From Deltaproteobacteria bacterium (lineage in GTDB: Bacteria; Desulfobacterota; Desulfobacteria; Desulfobacterales; SpSt-501), in NCBI GenBank assembly GCA_016219005.1, contig JACRCN010000106.1:26053-90052 (forward strand): a DNA stretch of 64,000 nucleotides, given 5' to 3'. Position 1 is the stretch's first letter. Each line of letters opens with the position of its first letter. The notes beneath the pieces were generated by a model. That model did not search any database. It was not told where the DNA came from and worked only from the letters and a program-made list of their open reading frames with translations. The position numbers were made by a program, and so were the translations under genes. Below, one piece after another: positions 53,244 to 63,301 of this stretch.

Positions 53244-53891
53244 TCACGGCCGCCTGGCTGAAATTTTCAACTCCTCTTTGAGCGTCTTCAACTCCGACCG
53301 GATGAACGCCTTAAGCTCTTCCATCGCCTGGGCCAGGGTTTCCGGAGGTGCGGCGGCACCTGGCGCAGGTGTAACCGGTGCCGGGGCCGACCCGGTGGCC
53401 TTGCCCGCGGGGCTTGGCTGGGCCGCCGCCCGGCGTTTCAGAATTTTGTCCCTCAGCTCCTGGTAGCCGGTCATTTCGGCCTGCAACAATTTTTTCCGGA
53501 CCGGGGCCGGCATGCCCGGAGAGGTCACGATCTCTTCCAGCCGGGCAAAAACGGAATTGAGTACCATGAAGGTGCTCGGGTGGACGTTGCTCCGGCTGGC
53601 CTTGATATACTGACCCAGGGACCCGAGTATCTGCAGGAGCATGCTGATGATTTTGTCGCGCTGAAAGGTCTCCTTCAGCAGCCGGATATGGTCCTGAAAG
53701 CTGTCGAGGGTCTCGGGGGTGATTTCCCAATCGATGGAAAGCAGCGTCTTTTTCAGCTCCCCCAGCGGATTGTCCGGGGTCATGGCCGGGGGGGCGGGCA
53801 CGGCCGGGGGGGCGGCATCCTCCCGGAACAACTCGTCCAACCGGCTCTCCAACTCGGAGCTGAGCGTGTCTAATTTGGATGTGTTGGACAA
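53244..53891 (-). CDS. Hypothetical helical protein with Ala/Pro-rich linker
   Basis: 215 residues, not recognised. The N-terminal 30 residues are a short acidic coiled coil (KLDTLSSELESRLDELFRED), a Pro/Ala linker follows, then a helical core (SIDWEITPETLDSFQDHIR, LLQILGSLGQYIKAS, NVHPSTFMVLNSVFARLEEI), a second Ala/Pro linker (about 155-185) and a C-terminal helix. The gene lies 11 bases after the MglA-like gene, so it probably acts with that GTPase, perhaps as a scaffold or effector. Confidence 0.75.
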   Translation of the reverse strand: MSNTSKLDTLSSELESRLDELFREDAAPPAVPAPPAMTPDNPLGELKKTLLSIDWEITPETLDSFQDHIRLLKETFQRDKIISMLLQILGSLGQYIKASRSNVHPSTFMVLNSVFARLEEIVTSPGMPAPVRKKLLQAEMTGYQELRDKILKRRAAAQPSPAGKATGSAPAPVTPAPGAAAPPETLAQAMEELKAFIRSELKTLKEELKISARRP

Positions 53892-53902
53892 CGGCCTTCC
53901 TC

Positions 53903-54508
53903 CTATAGGAATTCTTTCTTGATGGAAGCGATCGTCATGGAAATGATCTTCTTGAGGGTCGCCACCACGTTGGTCCCTTTCACGGCGCTAGCGGGAAAAT
54001 GGGGCGCATGAAACTCGCGGTTCAAGTCCCCTTCCAGCACATCGACCGGCAGCAGAGGGATTCCCTGCTCGCGCAGGTCAATCTTGTTGTATTGCAGCAC
54101 CCAGGGCAAGGTGTTCAGGCCTTTTTTGTAGCTCGTCAGGTTCTCCTGCAGGTTTTCGAGCGATTGGATGTTCTTCTCGCGACGCACGGTCATGGCATCC
54201 GCGACGAAGACAACCCCGTCCACACCGCGCAGCACGAGCCGGCGCGTCGCATTGTACTTCACCTGGCCGGGGACCGTGTAGAGCTGGATTTTGATGTTGT
54301 AGCCGTTGATCAAGCCGATGTCGAATGGCAGGAAGTCAAAAAACAGGGTGCGGTCGCCGTGCGTCTTGACCGTCACCATCTCGGAGTTGATCCGCTGGCG
54401 GAACTTTTGATAGATGTACTCCAAGTTGGTCGTCTTGCCCCCCCGGCCCGGGCCGTAGTAGACGATCTTCACTTGGATAACCTTGCTTTTGAGATTGACG
54501 AATGCCAT
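53903..54508 (-). CDS. mglA: MglA-like small Ras-type GTPase
   Basis: 201 residues with GTPase motifs: G1 GPGRGGKTT at 19-27 (MglA-type GPGxxGKTTNL), G3 region TVPGQVKYN, G4 QYNKIDL. MglA controls front-rear polarity and pili in Myxococcus together with MglB. Here the partner MglB-like gene is 59 bases upstream and a GspE/PilB-type ATPase closes the same run, which supports control of a pilus or secretion motor. The catalytic details differ from MglA in the switch region (TRRLVLRG), which was not analysed further. Confidence 0.9.
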   Translation of the reverse strand: MAFVNLKSKVIQVKIVYYGPGRGGKTTNLEYIYQKFRQRINSEMVTVKTHGDRTLFFDFLPFDIGLINGYNIKIQLYTVPGQVKYNATRRLVLRGVDGVVFVADAMTVRREKNIQSLENLQENLTSYKKGLNTLPWVLQYNKIDLREQGIPLLPVDVLEGDLNREFHAPHFPASAVKGTNVVATLKKIISMTIASIKKEFL

Positions 54509-54567
54509 TCGATTCCTGCCCGCCGGCTTCGCAGCCTCTACGCCAAGCTTGCGGATCGTCCGGACGC

Positions 54568-54978
54568 TTAGGCGTGCGCCGACATCAACGACTCCATGAT
54601 CCGCTTCAGTTGTTCGACCGACTCACTGACTTTCAACCGCAGAAACCCGAGGGAGATGTCATTGCCGAAAATCGTGATCAGGAGGAACTCCGCCGAGATC
54701 TTGTTGAAGTGGATGTTTTCCTTCTTGCCCTTGTGGAACAGCAGCGAGAACTCGCTCTCCCCGATGATCTTCGCCATGGCGCTCACGGCGCCGAAATTCC
54801 CGGCGGCCAGCGCGGCCAGTGAATAGATGTCGTGCTGCTTCTCCCCGTTGTCCAGATTGGTGATGATGTTGCCGGCCATATCGATCAGGAAAACACACCG
54901 CACCCCGTTGTCAATCAGGTCGGTTTTCAAGATTTCCTCGATCCGGTCCAGCTGCTTTTGATCAAGCGCATAAGACAC
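54568..54978 (-). CDS. mglB: MglB-like roadblock/LC7 protein
   Basis: 136 residues with the roadblock layout: QLDRIEEILKTDLIDNGVRCVFLIDMAGNIIT, LAALAAGNFGAVSAMAKIIGE, FHKGKKENIHFNKIS, LLITIFGNDISLGFLRLKV. MglB is the GTPase-activating partner of MglA. GTG 54978 follows GGAGGGG and was preferred to a TTG at 55017. First gene of the minus-strand run. Confidence 0.9.
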   Translation of the reverse strand: MSYALDQKQLDRIEEILKTDLIDNGVRCVFLIDMAGNIITNLDNGEKQHDIYSLAALAAGNFGAVSAMAKIIGESEFSLLFHKGKKENIHFNKISAEFLLITIFGNDISLGFLRLKVSESVEQLKRIMESLMSAHA

Positions 54979-55168
54979 GTGCCCGCCCCTCCATTGCTTG
55001 TGTTGAGTACCCGACAAAAAAAGATTTCGGCTGCTTGCGATTTGTTCTTGAGCCGATGAAGTCTACCCTTCAGAGAAACCCCGGCCTCGCAGCGCCCGGA
55101 CTCGGAAGACCGTCACCGGGGCCGGGATCCTCCCGGCGATTCCCGGGATTTCGGCGTATATTTCTTAA

Positions 55169-55195
55169 ATTATAATAAATTCCTATTTTCCGCAA
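55169..55195 (-). promoter_or_regulatory. Candidate promoter of the Mgl-type operon
   Basis: On the minus strand a perfect TATAAT (55169-55174) lies 15 bases after TTGCGG (55190-55195). The -35 is poor and the spacer short, but this is the only AT-rich patch in the gap, and it points to the mglB-like gene 191 bases on. Confidence 0.4.
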
Positions 55196-55263
55196 GGCCT
55201 AAAGGACGGCACGTCCCGTCCGGCCCGCCGTGAAACCGCACCCCGGCTGCCCGCGGCCGCGAC

Positions 55264-57171
55264 TCAGGTCGGCTGCAAGCCCGCTTCCGGCCTCGCTTCC
55301 GGGCTCACCCTGGCGTCCGTGAAGTCCATGTGAACCAGCACCTCGCTGCCGCTCGAGAACGTCACCGAGGCACCCGGGTAGCGATTCTTGAACACCCGCA
55401 GCATGGAGGCGTTTTCGCGCAACACGGTGGCGGCGAACGCTTTGTACCCGTTTTCCTTTGCGATCACCTCGAGCAATTCCAGGAGGTACGAGCCGATCCC
55501 CTGCCCCTGGCAGTCTTCGCGCACCACGAAGGCCACCTCGGCCCGGTCGTCGCCTTCCTTGGCGTAGGAACCGATGGCAACGATCTCCTTGTGCCCACCC
55601 TTCTGCGTGAGGCCGACGATGGAAATATTGTGACGGTAATCGAGGCTGGCCCACTGCTTCTGAGCGACCTCGTGGGTGAAGGTGCGCATCTTGTAGAAAA
55701 AGCGCATGTAAATGGTCTTTTCCTGCAGGGAGTAAAAAAAGTTGCGGTAAGCGAACTCGTCGGAGGGCAGCAGCGGCCGCAGTTCCAGGGCCTTGCCGTT
55801 CTTGAGGGTAAACGACCGCTTGTAGGCTTCGATGAAGATGAGATCGTCCGTCGAGGGCGGCAACTGGTCCGGGAAGATGTAATGGCGCTTCTTGGCGACC
55901 TCGATCAGCTCTTCGCGGAATTTCGGGTGCGCGATCTGCGCGAGCTCCATCACCCGCTGGTAAATCCCCTTGCCCTTGAGTTCGGCGATGCCGTATTCGG
56001 TGACCACGAAGTTGACATCTCCGCGCGTGGTGGCGACTCCGGCCCCTTCGCTGAGGTGGGAGACAATACGGGAAACCTTTCCACTCTGGGCGGTGGAGGG
56101 CATAGCCACGATGGAGAAGCCGCCTTTCGACATGGCGCTGCCGCGCAGGAAATCCACCTGGTCGCCGATCCCGCTGTAAAACATGTACCCCATGGAATCG
56201 GTGCACACCTGCCCGGTCAGGTCGACCTCGAGGGCCGAGCTGATCGAGATCAGGTTGTCGTTGCGCGCGATAACCAAGGGGTCGTTGACAAAATCCGATG
56301 CCCGGAAGTAGAAGGCGGGGTTGTTGTCCACGAAGTCGTAGAGCCGCTGGGACCCCATGCACAAGGAGGTAACGATCCGGTCGGGCAGCAGGCTTTTTTT
56401 CTTGTTGGTGATCACCTTCTTCTCGAACAGGGGCAGGAAGCCGTCGGTGATCACGTGCGTGTGCAGGCCGAGGTCCTTCTTGCCGTCCAGATACTTCAGG
56501 ATATGGAAGGGCAGGTTTCCGAACCCGACCTGGAGGGTCGCTCCGTCATCCACGAGCTCTGATATGTAGTGCCCGATCCGGCGGGAGACTTCGTTGTCCT
56601 GGATCGTGGGGAAGGACTGCACCAAGGGCTCGTCGTAGGGCACCAGCCAGTCGATGTCATCGACGTGGATGAAGCTGTCGCCCCAGGTACGCGGCATGCG
56701 CGGATTGATCTGCGCGACCACCAGTCGGGCGTTTTCCAGGCCCGCCCGGCTGATGTCCACCGAAACCCCCAGGCTGCAGTAGCCGTACTTGTCCGGCGGG
56801 CTCATCTGGACCAGGGCCGCGTCCAGGCCGATGCGGTTGCTGGAGAAGAGGCTGGGGATTTCGGAAAGGTAGCTGGGGATGTAGTCGATCCGGCCTTCAA
56901 AGGCCGCCTTGCGCATGGTCCGGCTGATGAAAAACAGCTTCAGCGAGAAGCGTTTCAGGAACGACGGACTGTCGATGAAGTGCGAAAGGGTGTAGGACAG
57001 CATCTGATAGAGCATGATGTCCTGAAGGCTCGGGTCGGCCACCATGGTCTTGATCAGGTGCTGGGGCTCCCCGCACCCCGTGCCGATGAACACCCGGCTG
57101 CCGCGCTTGATTTTCCCAACCGCCTCCTGGGCGGCAAGAACCTTCGACGCGTAACGCTGCTGCCAATCCAT
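55264..57171 (-). CDS. Acetyl-CoA hydrolase/transferase fused to GNAT acetyltransferase
   Basis: 635 residues. About 1-440 is a family I CoA-transferase (4-hydroxybutyrate/acetate CoA-transferase-like) with VFIGTGCGEPQHL, the catalytic Glu in VVTEYGIAELKGK and GGFSIVAMPSTA. A linker leads to a GNAT domain (about 460-615) with VAFVVREDCQGQGIGSYLLELL. This fusion is known; the GNAT part may acetylate proteins, possibly itself, according to acetyl-CoA. It probably transfers CoA between acetate and another short acid in fermentation or fatty-acid use. Divergent from fusA. Confidence 0.93.
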   Translation of the reverse strand: MDWQQRYASKVLAAQEAVGKIKRGSRVFIGTGCGEPQHLIKTMVADPSLQDIMLYQMLSYTLSHFIDSPSFLKRFSLKLFFISRTMRKAAFEGRIDYIPSYLSEIPSLFSSNRIGLDAALVQMSPPDKYGYCSLGVSVDISRAGLENARLVVAQINPRMPRTWGDSFIHVDDIDWLVPYDEPLVQSFPTIQDNEVSRRIGHYISELVDDGATLQVGFGNLPFHILKYLDGKKDLGLHTHVITDGFLPLFEKKVITNKKKSLLPDRIVTSLCMGSQRLYDFVDNNPAFYFRASDFVNDPLVIARNDNLISISSALEVDLTGQVCTDSMGYMFYSGIGDQVDFLRGSAMSKGGFSIVAMPSTAQSGKVSRIVSHLSEGAGVATTRGDVNFVVTEYGIAELKGKGIYQRVMELAQIAHPKFREELIEVAKKRHYIFPDQLPPSTDDLIFIEAYKRSFTLKNGKALELRPLLPSDEFAYRNFFYSLQEKTIYMRFFYKMRTFTHEVAQKQWASLDYRHNISIVGLTQKGGHKEIVAIGSYAKEGDDRAEVAFVVREDCQGQGIGSYLLELLEVIAKENGYKAFAATVLRENASMLRVFKNRYPGASVTFSSGSEVLVHMDFTDARVSPEARPEAGLQPT

Positions 57172-57268
57172 ATGCTTCCCCCCGCAATGATGCGCTCCTG
57201 TAAATTCTTGATTATAGCAGAAAATTAGCTCCAGATCGAGATAATATTCGGCGGTACTAATATTTTTG

Positions 57269-57296
57269 TTGACAACTTATCGAAACATAATATATT
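57269..57296 (+). promoter_or_regulatory. Sigma70-type promoter of fusA
   Basis: TTGACA at 57269-57274, 16-base spacer, TATATT at 57291-57296. It is well matched and in an AT-rich patch. Transcription would start near 57303, leaving a leader of about 130 bases before the EF-G start. Confidence 0.7.
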
Positions 57297-57340
57297 TTTG
57301 CCAGTTACGGCGAAATTGAAACACAATCGGGCCTGAATGT

Positions 57341-57375
57341 CCCGTTTCGGGATGACCGAGACGGGAATTTTTTTT
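57341..57375 (+). terminator. Leader terminator upstream of fusA (possible attenuator)
   Basis: Arms CCCGTTTCGG (57341-57350) and CCGAGACGGG (57356-57365) pair over 10 bases (one G-T), loop GATGA, followed by AA and eight T. No plus-strand gene lies upstream, since the neighbour is divergent, so this is not a normal 3' terminator. It lies between the promoter and the fusA start. Confidence 0.75.
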
Positions 57376-57431
57376 ACGAGTTTTTGGACAGCCGTCACCA
57401 AAGCATCTTGTCACGCAAAGGGTAAGTGCAC

Positions 57432-59519
57432 ATGAAGAAAGACATCCGCAAAGTCAGGAACATCGGCATCAGCGCCCACATCGACTCGGGCAAGACGACC
57501 CTCACCGAGAGAATCCTCTTTTATACCGACCGCATCCACGCGATGCACGACGTCAAGGGCAAGGACGGCGTGGGCGCGTTCATGGACAGCATGGAACTCG
57601 AGCGCGAACGGGGCATCACCATCGCCTCGGCCGCCACGTTCTGCGAGTGGGACGGCCACGAGATCAACATCATCGACACCCCCGGCCACGTCGACTTCAC
57701 CATCGAAGTCGAGCGCTCCCTGCGGGTGCTCGACAGCGCCATCCTGGTGCTGTGCGCCGTCGGCGGCGTGCAGTCGCAGTCCATCACCGTCGACCAGCAG
57801 ATGCGGCGCTACAAGGTGCCGTGCATTGCCTTCGTGAACAAGTGCGACCGCTCGGGTGCCAACCCGTTCCGGGTGGTGAACCAGCTCAAGCAGAAGCTCG
57901 GCCACAACGCTGTAGCCATGCAGCTGCCGATCGGGCTCGAGTCCGACTTCACCGGCGTGATCGACCTGCTGACGATGAAGGCGGTCTACTTCGACGGCGA
58001 GAAGGGCGAAACCGTTCGGACTGAAGAAATCCCGGAACCGATGCGCGACCTGGCGCTGACCAAACGCGAAGAACTTCTCGATGCCGTGTCGATGTTCTCC
58101 GACGAGCTCATGGAAGCACTGCTCGAGGAAAAAGAGGTGGGGCGCGACCTCATCCTGGCGGCGCTGCGCCGGGGCGTCATCGCCCGGCAGCTGACTCCCG
58201 TGTTCATGGGCTCCGCCTACAAGAACAAGGGCGTGCAACTGCTGCTGAACGCCGTGAGCGATCTGCTGCCCTGTCCGAGCGACATCGAGAACTACGCGCT
58301 CGACATGGACCAGGACGAGGCGACGGTTCTGCTCACGAGCACCTCCGAGGACCCTCTGGTCGCCCTGGCCTTCAAGCTCGAAGACCGCACCTACGGCCAG
58401 CTCACCTACATTCGCGTCTATCAGGGCTCGCTGAGCAAGGGCGATACGATCGTCAACGTGCGCACCGGCCGGAAAATCAAGGTCGGCCGGGTAGCGCGCA
58501 TGCATGCCGACCAGATGGAGGAGATCGAGACCATCTCGGCCGGCTACATCGGTGCCCTCTTCGGCATCGATTGCGCCTCCGGCGACACCTTCGTGGCACC
58601 GGGGATCAGCCTTACCATGACGTCCATGTACGTACCGAAGCCGGTCATATCGCTGGCGATCACCCCGAAGGACCACAAGGCCGAAATCAACATGTCCAAG
58701 GCCCTCAACCGTTTCACGAAAGAGGACCCGACCTTCAAAACCCATGTCAACCCGGAAACCAACGAGACCATCATCTCCGGCATGGGCGAGCTGCATCTGG
58801 AGGTCTACATGGAGCGCATGCAGCGCGAATACGGGGCCGAGGTCACCGCCGGCGCGCCCCGTGTCGCCTACCGCGAGACCATTACCCAAAAGGCTGAATT
58901 CGATTACCTTCACAAGAAGCAGACCGGCGGCTCCGGCCAATACGGCCGGGTCTGCGGCTGGATGGAGCCGATCACCGACAGTGATTTCGAGTTCGACAAC
59001 CAGGTGGTCGGCGGCGCGATCCCCACCCAGTTTATCGCCGCCTGCGAAAAGGGATTCAGGAATTGCATTGCCAAGGGACCGAAGATGGAATTTCCGGTCA
59101 CGGGCGTCAAGATCGTCATCAACGACGGCGCTTCTCACGCCGTGGACTCCTCCGACATGGCGTTCCAGGCGGCCGCCCGAGGGGCCTTCAAGCAGGGCTA
59201 CCTCAAAGCCAAACCGGTCGTCCAGGAACCGATCATGAAGGTCGTCGTCGAGGCGCCGACAGCCTTTCAGGGCCCCGTCATGGGCTCGCTCAACCAGCGT
59301 CGAGGCATGATCCTCGGTGCCCAGGATGAAGGGCCCCTGTGCGTCATCGAGTGCCTGGTGCCGCTGGCCGAGATGTTCGGATACTCCACGGTGCTGCGCT
59401 CCCTGACCCAGGGACAGGCGCAATTCACGATGGAGTTCTCGGCCTACAAGCAGGTGCCGCAATCCATCGCCGAGGAGCTCGAAAAGAAGCTGAACGAACA
59501 GAAGAAAAAAGTGGCCTGA
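57432..59519 (+). CDS. fusA: Elongation factor G, spd/mitochondrial-like subfamily
   Basis: 695 residues, full length. G1 is AHIDSGKTT at 15-23 with Ser instead of the usual Ala, as in spirochaete/planctomycete/delta-type EF-G1 and mitochondrial EF-G1; G3 DTPGHVDF and G4 NKCD follow, and domains II-V are complete ([45 protein letters not shown]). It catalyses ribosome translocation. ATG 57432 is placed by AAAGGG nine bases upstream; a GTG at 57426 is possible. It stands alone, not in a str operon, so another EF-G is likely elsewhere in the genome. Confidence 0.92.
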   Translation: MKKDIRKVRNIGISAHIDSGKTTLTERILFYTDRIHAMHDVKGKDGVGAFMDSMELERERGITIASAATFCEWDGHEINIIDTPGHVDFTIEVERSLRVLDSAILVLCAVGGVQSQSITVDQQMRRYKVPCIAFVNKCDRSGANPFRVVNQLKQKLGHNAVAMQLPIGLESDFTGVIDLLTMKAVYFDGEKGETVRTEEIPEPMRDLALTKREELLDAVSMFSDELMEALLEEKEVGRDLILAALRRGVIARQLTPVFMGSAYKNKGVQLLLNAVSDLLPCPSDIENYALDMDQDEATVLLTSTSEDPLVALAFKLEDRTYGQLTYIRVYQGSLSKGDTIVNVRTGRKIKVGRVARMHADQMEEIETISAGYIGALFGIDCASGDTFVAPGISLTMTSMYVPKPVISLAITPKDHKAEINMSKALNRFTKEDPTFKTHVNPETNETIISGMGELHLEVYMERMQREYGAEVTAGAPRVAYRETITQKAEFDYLHKKQTGGSGQYGRVCGWMEPITDSDFEFDNQVVGGAIPTQFIAACEKGFRNCIAKGPKMEFPVTGVKIVINDGASHAVDSSDMAFQAAARGAFKQGYLKAKPVVQEPIMKVVVEAPTAFQGPVMGSLNQRRGMILGAQDEGPLCVIECLVPLAEMFGYSTVLRSLTQGQAQFTMEFSAYKQVPQSIAEELEKKLNEQKKKVA

Positions 59520-59632
59520 GCGCCGATGCGATTCGAGTCGTCGCGCGACTCATGCCGTCTCCGGATCAGCCGCACGCCGCCGACGGTCGGACCGCGACGG
59601 CTGTCACCTTTATCAAGGAGAGTTATATCGCC

Positions 59633-60337
59633 ATGCTGAAAACCAATCTCACCCTGCGCAACCCCTTGCAGCTTTTCGGCGGACAGTCCGAAGACATCCT
59701 GACGCCCGGCCAGTTCGGCGGCGTGCTTGCCCGCGCCGGGGTCGGCAAGACCGCGCTCATGGTGCAGATTGCGCTCAACTCCATGTTGAACGAGCGCAAT
59801 GTGCTCCACATCAGCCTGAACCAGCCGGTCAACAAGGCCAGCCTCTGGTACCGGGACATCTTCGGCCATCTCGCGGCCGGGCACCCCGCGCCGCAGACAG
59901 ATCAGCTCTGGGAGTCACTCCTGCCGCACCGCTTCATCATGACGTTCCGCGCCGAGAGCTTCAGCGTCCCCCGACTGGAGGAGCGCCTGACGGACCTGAT
60001 CGAACAGAAGATCTTCATTCCCCGTATGCTCATCGTGGACGGTCTGTCGTTCGACGAATCGATCCGGGACATGCTCTCCGAGCTGAAAAAACTCGCCCGT
60101 CTCCACGGCCTGCACGCCTGGTTCAGCATCCGCACCCACCGCCACCAGGACCCGGGCCCCGGCGGAGTCCCGAAGCAGTTGGCGGACGTGGACGACATGT
60201 TTGCCGTCGCGATCGAACTGACGCCGGCCGGAGAGGAAATCCACGTCAGACCCCTGAAGGGCGTCAGCCTGGCGCCAGAGCACCCCCGTCTGGTGCTGGA
60301 CCCGACGACGATGCTGCTGAAGGACACGGCGGCTTGA
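59633..60337 (+). CDS. KaiC/RecA-like P-loop ATPase domain protein
   Basis: 234 residues. Walker A-like ARAGVGKTALM at 33-43 and a Walker B-like hydrophobic strand ending in Asp (RMLIVDGLSFD) give a RecA/KaiC-type ATPase core. Family not named. It begins 113 bases after fusA. AAGGAG lies 12 bases before ATG 59633, somewhat far; an upstream start in the same frame is possible. No signal peptide. Confidence 0.75.
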   Translation: MLKTNLTLRNPLQLFGGQSEDILTPGQFGGVLARAGVGKTALMVQIALNSMLNERNVLHISLNQPVNKASLWYRDIFGHLAAGHPAPQTDQLWESLLPHRFIMTFRAESFSVPRLEERLTDLIEQKIFIPRMLIVDGLSFDESIRDMLSELKKLARLHGLHAWFSIRTHRHQDPGPGGVPKQLADVDDMFAVAIELTPAGEEIHVRPLKGVSLAPEHPRLVLDPTTMLLKDTAA

Positions 60338-60375
60338 CCGGCTCCCCCGGCCGGCCGTGAACCATAAGGTCTGCT

Positions 60376-61383
60376 TTGAAGAAGCATTCCATCCACCTCG
60401 CCGCCGGCCTGCTCATCGGCGGCGTCTGCGTCACCCTGGCGCTGCGCGGCGTCGATTTCGCCGAGATGGCCCGGGCGCTGGCTCATGCGCAATACGGGTA
60501 TGTGCTGCTGGCGGTCGGCATGATGCTGGTCAGCCATTATCTGCGGGCGTGGCGCTGGCGGTATTTGCTGGCACCCGTCAAGATCGTGAACATCGCCAGC
60601 CTGTTTGCTGCCCTGATGATCGGCTATGCCGCAAACAGCTTCGTCCCGGCCCACCTGGGCGAAGTGCTGCGCGCCTATGTGGTCGGGAAAAAGCATGGCA
60701 TTTCGTCGAGCGCGACCCTGGCATCGATCGTGGTCGAGCGCATCGTGGACGTGATGTCGCTGATTGCGCTCATGGGCGTCGTGCTGTTCGTGCACCCGTT
60801 CCCGGACTGGGTCGTCCAAAGCGGAACCCTCATGCTCACCGGCGCAGCCCTCCTGTTGGCGGCCCTGGTGGCCTTAAAGCGCGGCAAGGCCAATACCTCC
60901 CGGCTGCTTCAGCGGGTGCTGCGCCCACTGCCGCAGCAGGTTAGCAGCAGGCTCATCGCGCTGATCGAAACGTTCCTGTCCGGGGTAGCGCCGCTCCAAT
61001 CCGGCTGGCACTATCTGACCGTCGCGGTGCTCTCGGCTGCGATCTGGCTCTGTTATGCCGGCATCTATTACGCCTGCCTGCAGGCCTTCCATCTGACGGC
61101 CGCCTACCACCTGGCCTGGTATGTGGGGCTGGTGGTCCTGGTGCTCACCACCATCAGCGTCGTCATCCCCTCCACCCCCGGCTACGTCGGCACTTATCAC
61201 TACTTGTGCCAGGTCGCGCTGCTGATGTTCGGTGTGCCCGCCGGCGAGGCCCTGTCCTTCGCGATCGTGGCCCACGCCCTCAGCGTGCTGCCGGTGACCC
61301 TGCTCGGGCTGGTTCTGGCGAATTGCGAAGGGGTGGCCATCTACCGCACCAGCGCCGGGACCCGCAAGCCGTCATCCGCCTAA
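60376..61383 (+). CDS. UPF0104/LPG-synthase-like membrane protein
   Basis: 335 residues with about eight membrane helices and the family stretches HYLRAWRWRYLLAP, NSFVPAHLGEVLRAYVVGKKHGISSSATLASIVVERIVDV and STPGYVGTYHYLCQVALLMFG. It belongs to the group of lysylphosphatidylglycerol synthetase membrane domains and AglD-like proteins, with proposed flippase or lipid roles. TTG 60376 is set by AAGG upstream; 38 bases follow the ATPase gene. Confidence 0.88.
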   Translation: MKKHSIHLAAGLLIGGVCVTLALRGVDFAEMARALAHAQYGYVLLAVGMMLVSHYLRAWRWRYLLAPVKIVNIASLFAALMIGYAANSFVPAHLGEVLRAYVVGKKHGISSSATLASIVVERIVDVMSLIALMGVVLFVHPFPDWVVQSGTLMLTGAALLLAALVALKRGKANTSRLLQRVLRPLPQQVSSRLIALIETFLSGVAPLQSGWHYLTVAVLSAAIWLCYAGIYYACLQAFHLTAAYHLAWYVGLVVLVLTTISVVIPSTPGYVGTYHYLCQVALLMFGVPAGEALSFAIVAHALSVLPVTLLGLVLANCEGVAIYRTSAGTRKPSSA

Positions 61384-61408
61384 AGCATGCAACCCCGATG
61401 AGGCTGTG

Positions 61409-63301
61409 TCAGAAATCCCGGAAATCCTCCGCCTCCAGCGGAATTATCTGCTTGGGCTCCGGCGGCCCCTTGCGCGCAGCCGTTTTTGAGGCCGGGGCCT
61501 GTTTCGCGCGTGCTGCGGCCACCGGTCCGCGTCCGACCGGCGCCGGGTCCTTCGCCCGGCCGGATGCCGCATTAGCCTGAAGGCCCTTCCGGGTTCCGGC
61601 GTTTCCGCCGATCATCGCCAAAAGCTCGTTCACCATGACCTTCATCTGATCGGCCTGGGCCGCCAGTTCTTCGGAGGCCGCAGCCGATTCTTCGGCGTGG
61701 GCCGCGTTCTGCTGGGTCACCTTGTCCACGTCCACCACGGCCTTGTTGACCTGATCGATTCCCTGGGACTGCTCCCGGGAGGCGGTCGCGATCTCCGCGA
61801 GCAGCTCGGCCACCTGGGTGGCGCTGCCGGCCACCTGGGTGAAGGACTCGTGCGTGACGCTCATCAGGCCGGAGCCCTCCTTGACCTTCTTGATCGTCCC
61901 GTCGATCAGCCCCGCCGTGTTGCGCGCGGACTCCGCGGCCCGCTTGGCCAGGTTCCGGACCTCCTCCGCTACCACAGCGAAACCCGCCCCGGCCTCGCCG
62001 GCCCGGGCCGCCTCGACCGCCGCGTTCAGCGCCAGGAGGTTGGTCTGGAAGGAGATTTCGTCGATGGTCTTGACGATCTTCTGGGTCTCCTCGCTGGCCC
62101 GGGTGATCTCCTGCATCGAGGCGCTCAGTTTGCCGATTGAGTCATTGGATTGGGCGACGAACTGTTCGACCTGCTTCATGAGCCCGTCGGCCTGGCCGGC
62201 GTTCCCGGCGTTCTGCTTGGTCATGGAGGCCATCTCCTCAAGCGAGGAAGACGTCTCCTCGATGGCGGCGGCCTGCTCCGCAGCTCCCTCGGAGAGCACC
62301 TTGCCCGACCCGGACACCTGCGCCGAGACGCTCGCGACCCGCGCCGTACTGTCAACGAGCCCCTGGCTGACGCGCTGGATGGGGCCCGCGATCGACCGGG
62401 CGATGAAAAGAGCCGCCAACGCCATCAGCACGACGATGACCAGCACCGAGATCCCCACTATCACGTACATCTCGCGCTGGATCCGCATAACGGAAGCCCG
62501 ATCCTTGCCGACGAACAGCATGCCGGCGATCTTGCCCTCTATGTCGCGCAGCGGCCAGTAGGCGGTGTTGTACTCCCGGCCGAGGATCGTGTTGATATTC
62601 TGAAAGGGCTTGCCCTGCTGCAAGACCGTCTCGATCACCTTCGGATTGTCCATCCTGGTGCCGATGGCCCGCTGCCCGTCCTTGACGATTGTGGTGGTCA
62701 CGCGGGTGTCGCCTTGAAAAATCGTGCACTCGATGCCGAAAATCTTCTTGATGTGATCGACGAACTTCGTGTCCGAGGACAAATCTGCGCCGGTCGTGAT
62801 GGACCCCACGATTTCACCCTCCAGTTTGAGGGGCATGCCGGCCCGCATGGAAAATTTCACAACGGTACCCTCCTCGACACCTCCGGAAGCCTCCCCGGCC
62901 AGGGCCTTCTTCACGTTTACCTGGCCGAGCACGCTGTCGCCAGCCTTGTTCGAGTGCCCGCGGCCGACCACCTTGCCGTCCTTGCCCGCGATGGTGAGCA
63001 CGTTGACGGCGCCGCTTTTAAGGACCTCTTTGCTCACCTTCTGGATGTAGGCCGTGTCCCCGCGCTTCACGGCCTCGGCCACATCCGGCCGGCCGGCCAC
63101 GGCGTAGGCGGCTTCCCGGACCCTGTCCTGCATGCCGTCCAGCTGTCCTTGAACGGCCAGGGAATACTGCTCGACGTCCTTCTGCGCCAGATCATCAAAC
63201 CCCCGCATGAGAAAAAACGATGAAATGATCGCCGAGGCGCTTCCCACCAAAACCGAGATGATCACGGCGCCGACGATCCGTCTGGAAAGCGTTAGCTTCA
63301 T
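61409..63301 (-). CDS. Methyl-accepting chemotaxis protein with Cache sensor
   Basis: 630 residues. Membrane helix at about 8-30, periplasmic Cache-type domain (about 35-280; [53 protein letters not shown]), second helix at about 282-305, HAMP, and a signalling domain with the hairpin tip [24 protein letters not shown]. The C-terminal 60 residues are Ala/Pro/Lys-rich, ending ...LEAEDFRDF. The start at 63301 (AAAGGA upstream) begins the first helix; an upstream in-frame extension is rejected. It binds a small ligand outside and controls CheA. Convergent with the UPF0104 gene. Confidence 0.93.
   Translation of the reverse strand: MKLTLSRRIVGAVIISVLVGSASAIISSFFLMRGFDDLAQKDVEQYSLAVQGQLDGMQDRVREAAYAVAGRPDVAEAVKRGDTAYIQKVSKEVLKSGAVNVLTIAGKDGKVVGRGHSNKAGDSVLGQVNVKKALAGEASGGVEEGTVVKFSMRAGMPLKLEGEIVGSITTGADLSSDTKFVDHIKKIFGIECTIFQGDTRVTTTIVKDGQRAIGTRMDNPKVIETVLQQGKPFQNINTILGREYNTAYWPLRDIEGKIAGMLFVGKDRASVMRIQREMYVIVGISVLVIVVLMALAALFIARSIAGPIQRVSQGLVDSTARVASVSAQVSGSGKVLSEGAAEQAAAIEETSSSLEEMASMTKQNAGNAGQADGLMKQVEQFVAQSNDSIGKLSASMQEITRASEETQKIVKTIDEISFQTNLLALNAAVEAARAGEAGAGFAVVAEEVRNLAKRAAESARNTAGLIDGTIKKVKEGSGLMSVTHESFTQVAGSATQVAELLAEIATASREQSQGIDQVNKAVVDVDKVTQQNAAHAEESAAASEELAAQADQMKVMVNELLAMIGGNAGTRKGLQANAASGRAKDPAPVGRGPVAAARAKQAPASKTAARKGPPEPKQIIPLEAEDFRDF

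Noticed and set aside
57411..59462. 683-codon minus-strand ORF opposite fusA
   Set aside because: Shadow of EF-G with strong codon-position bias; no known domain.
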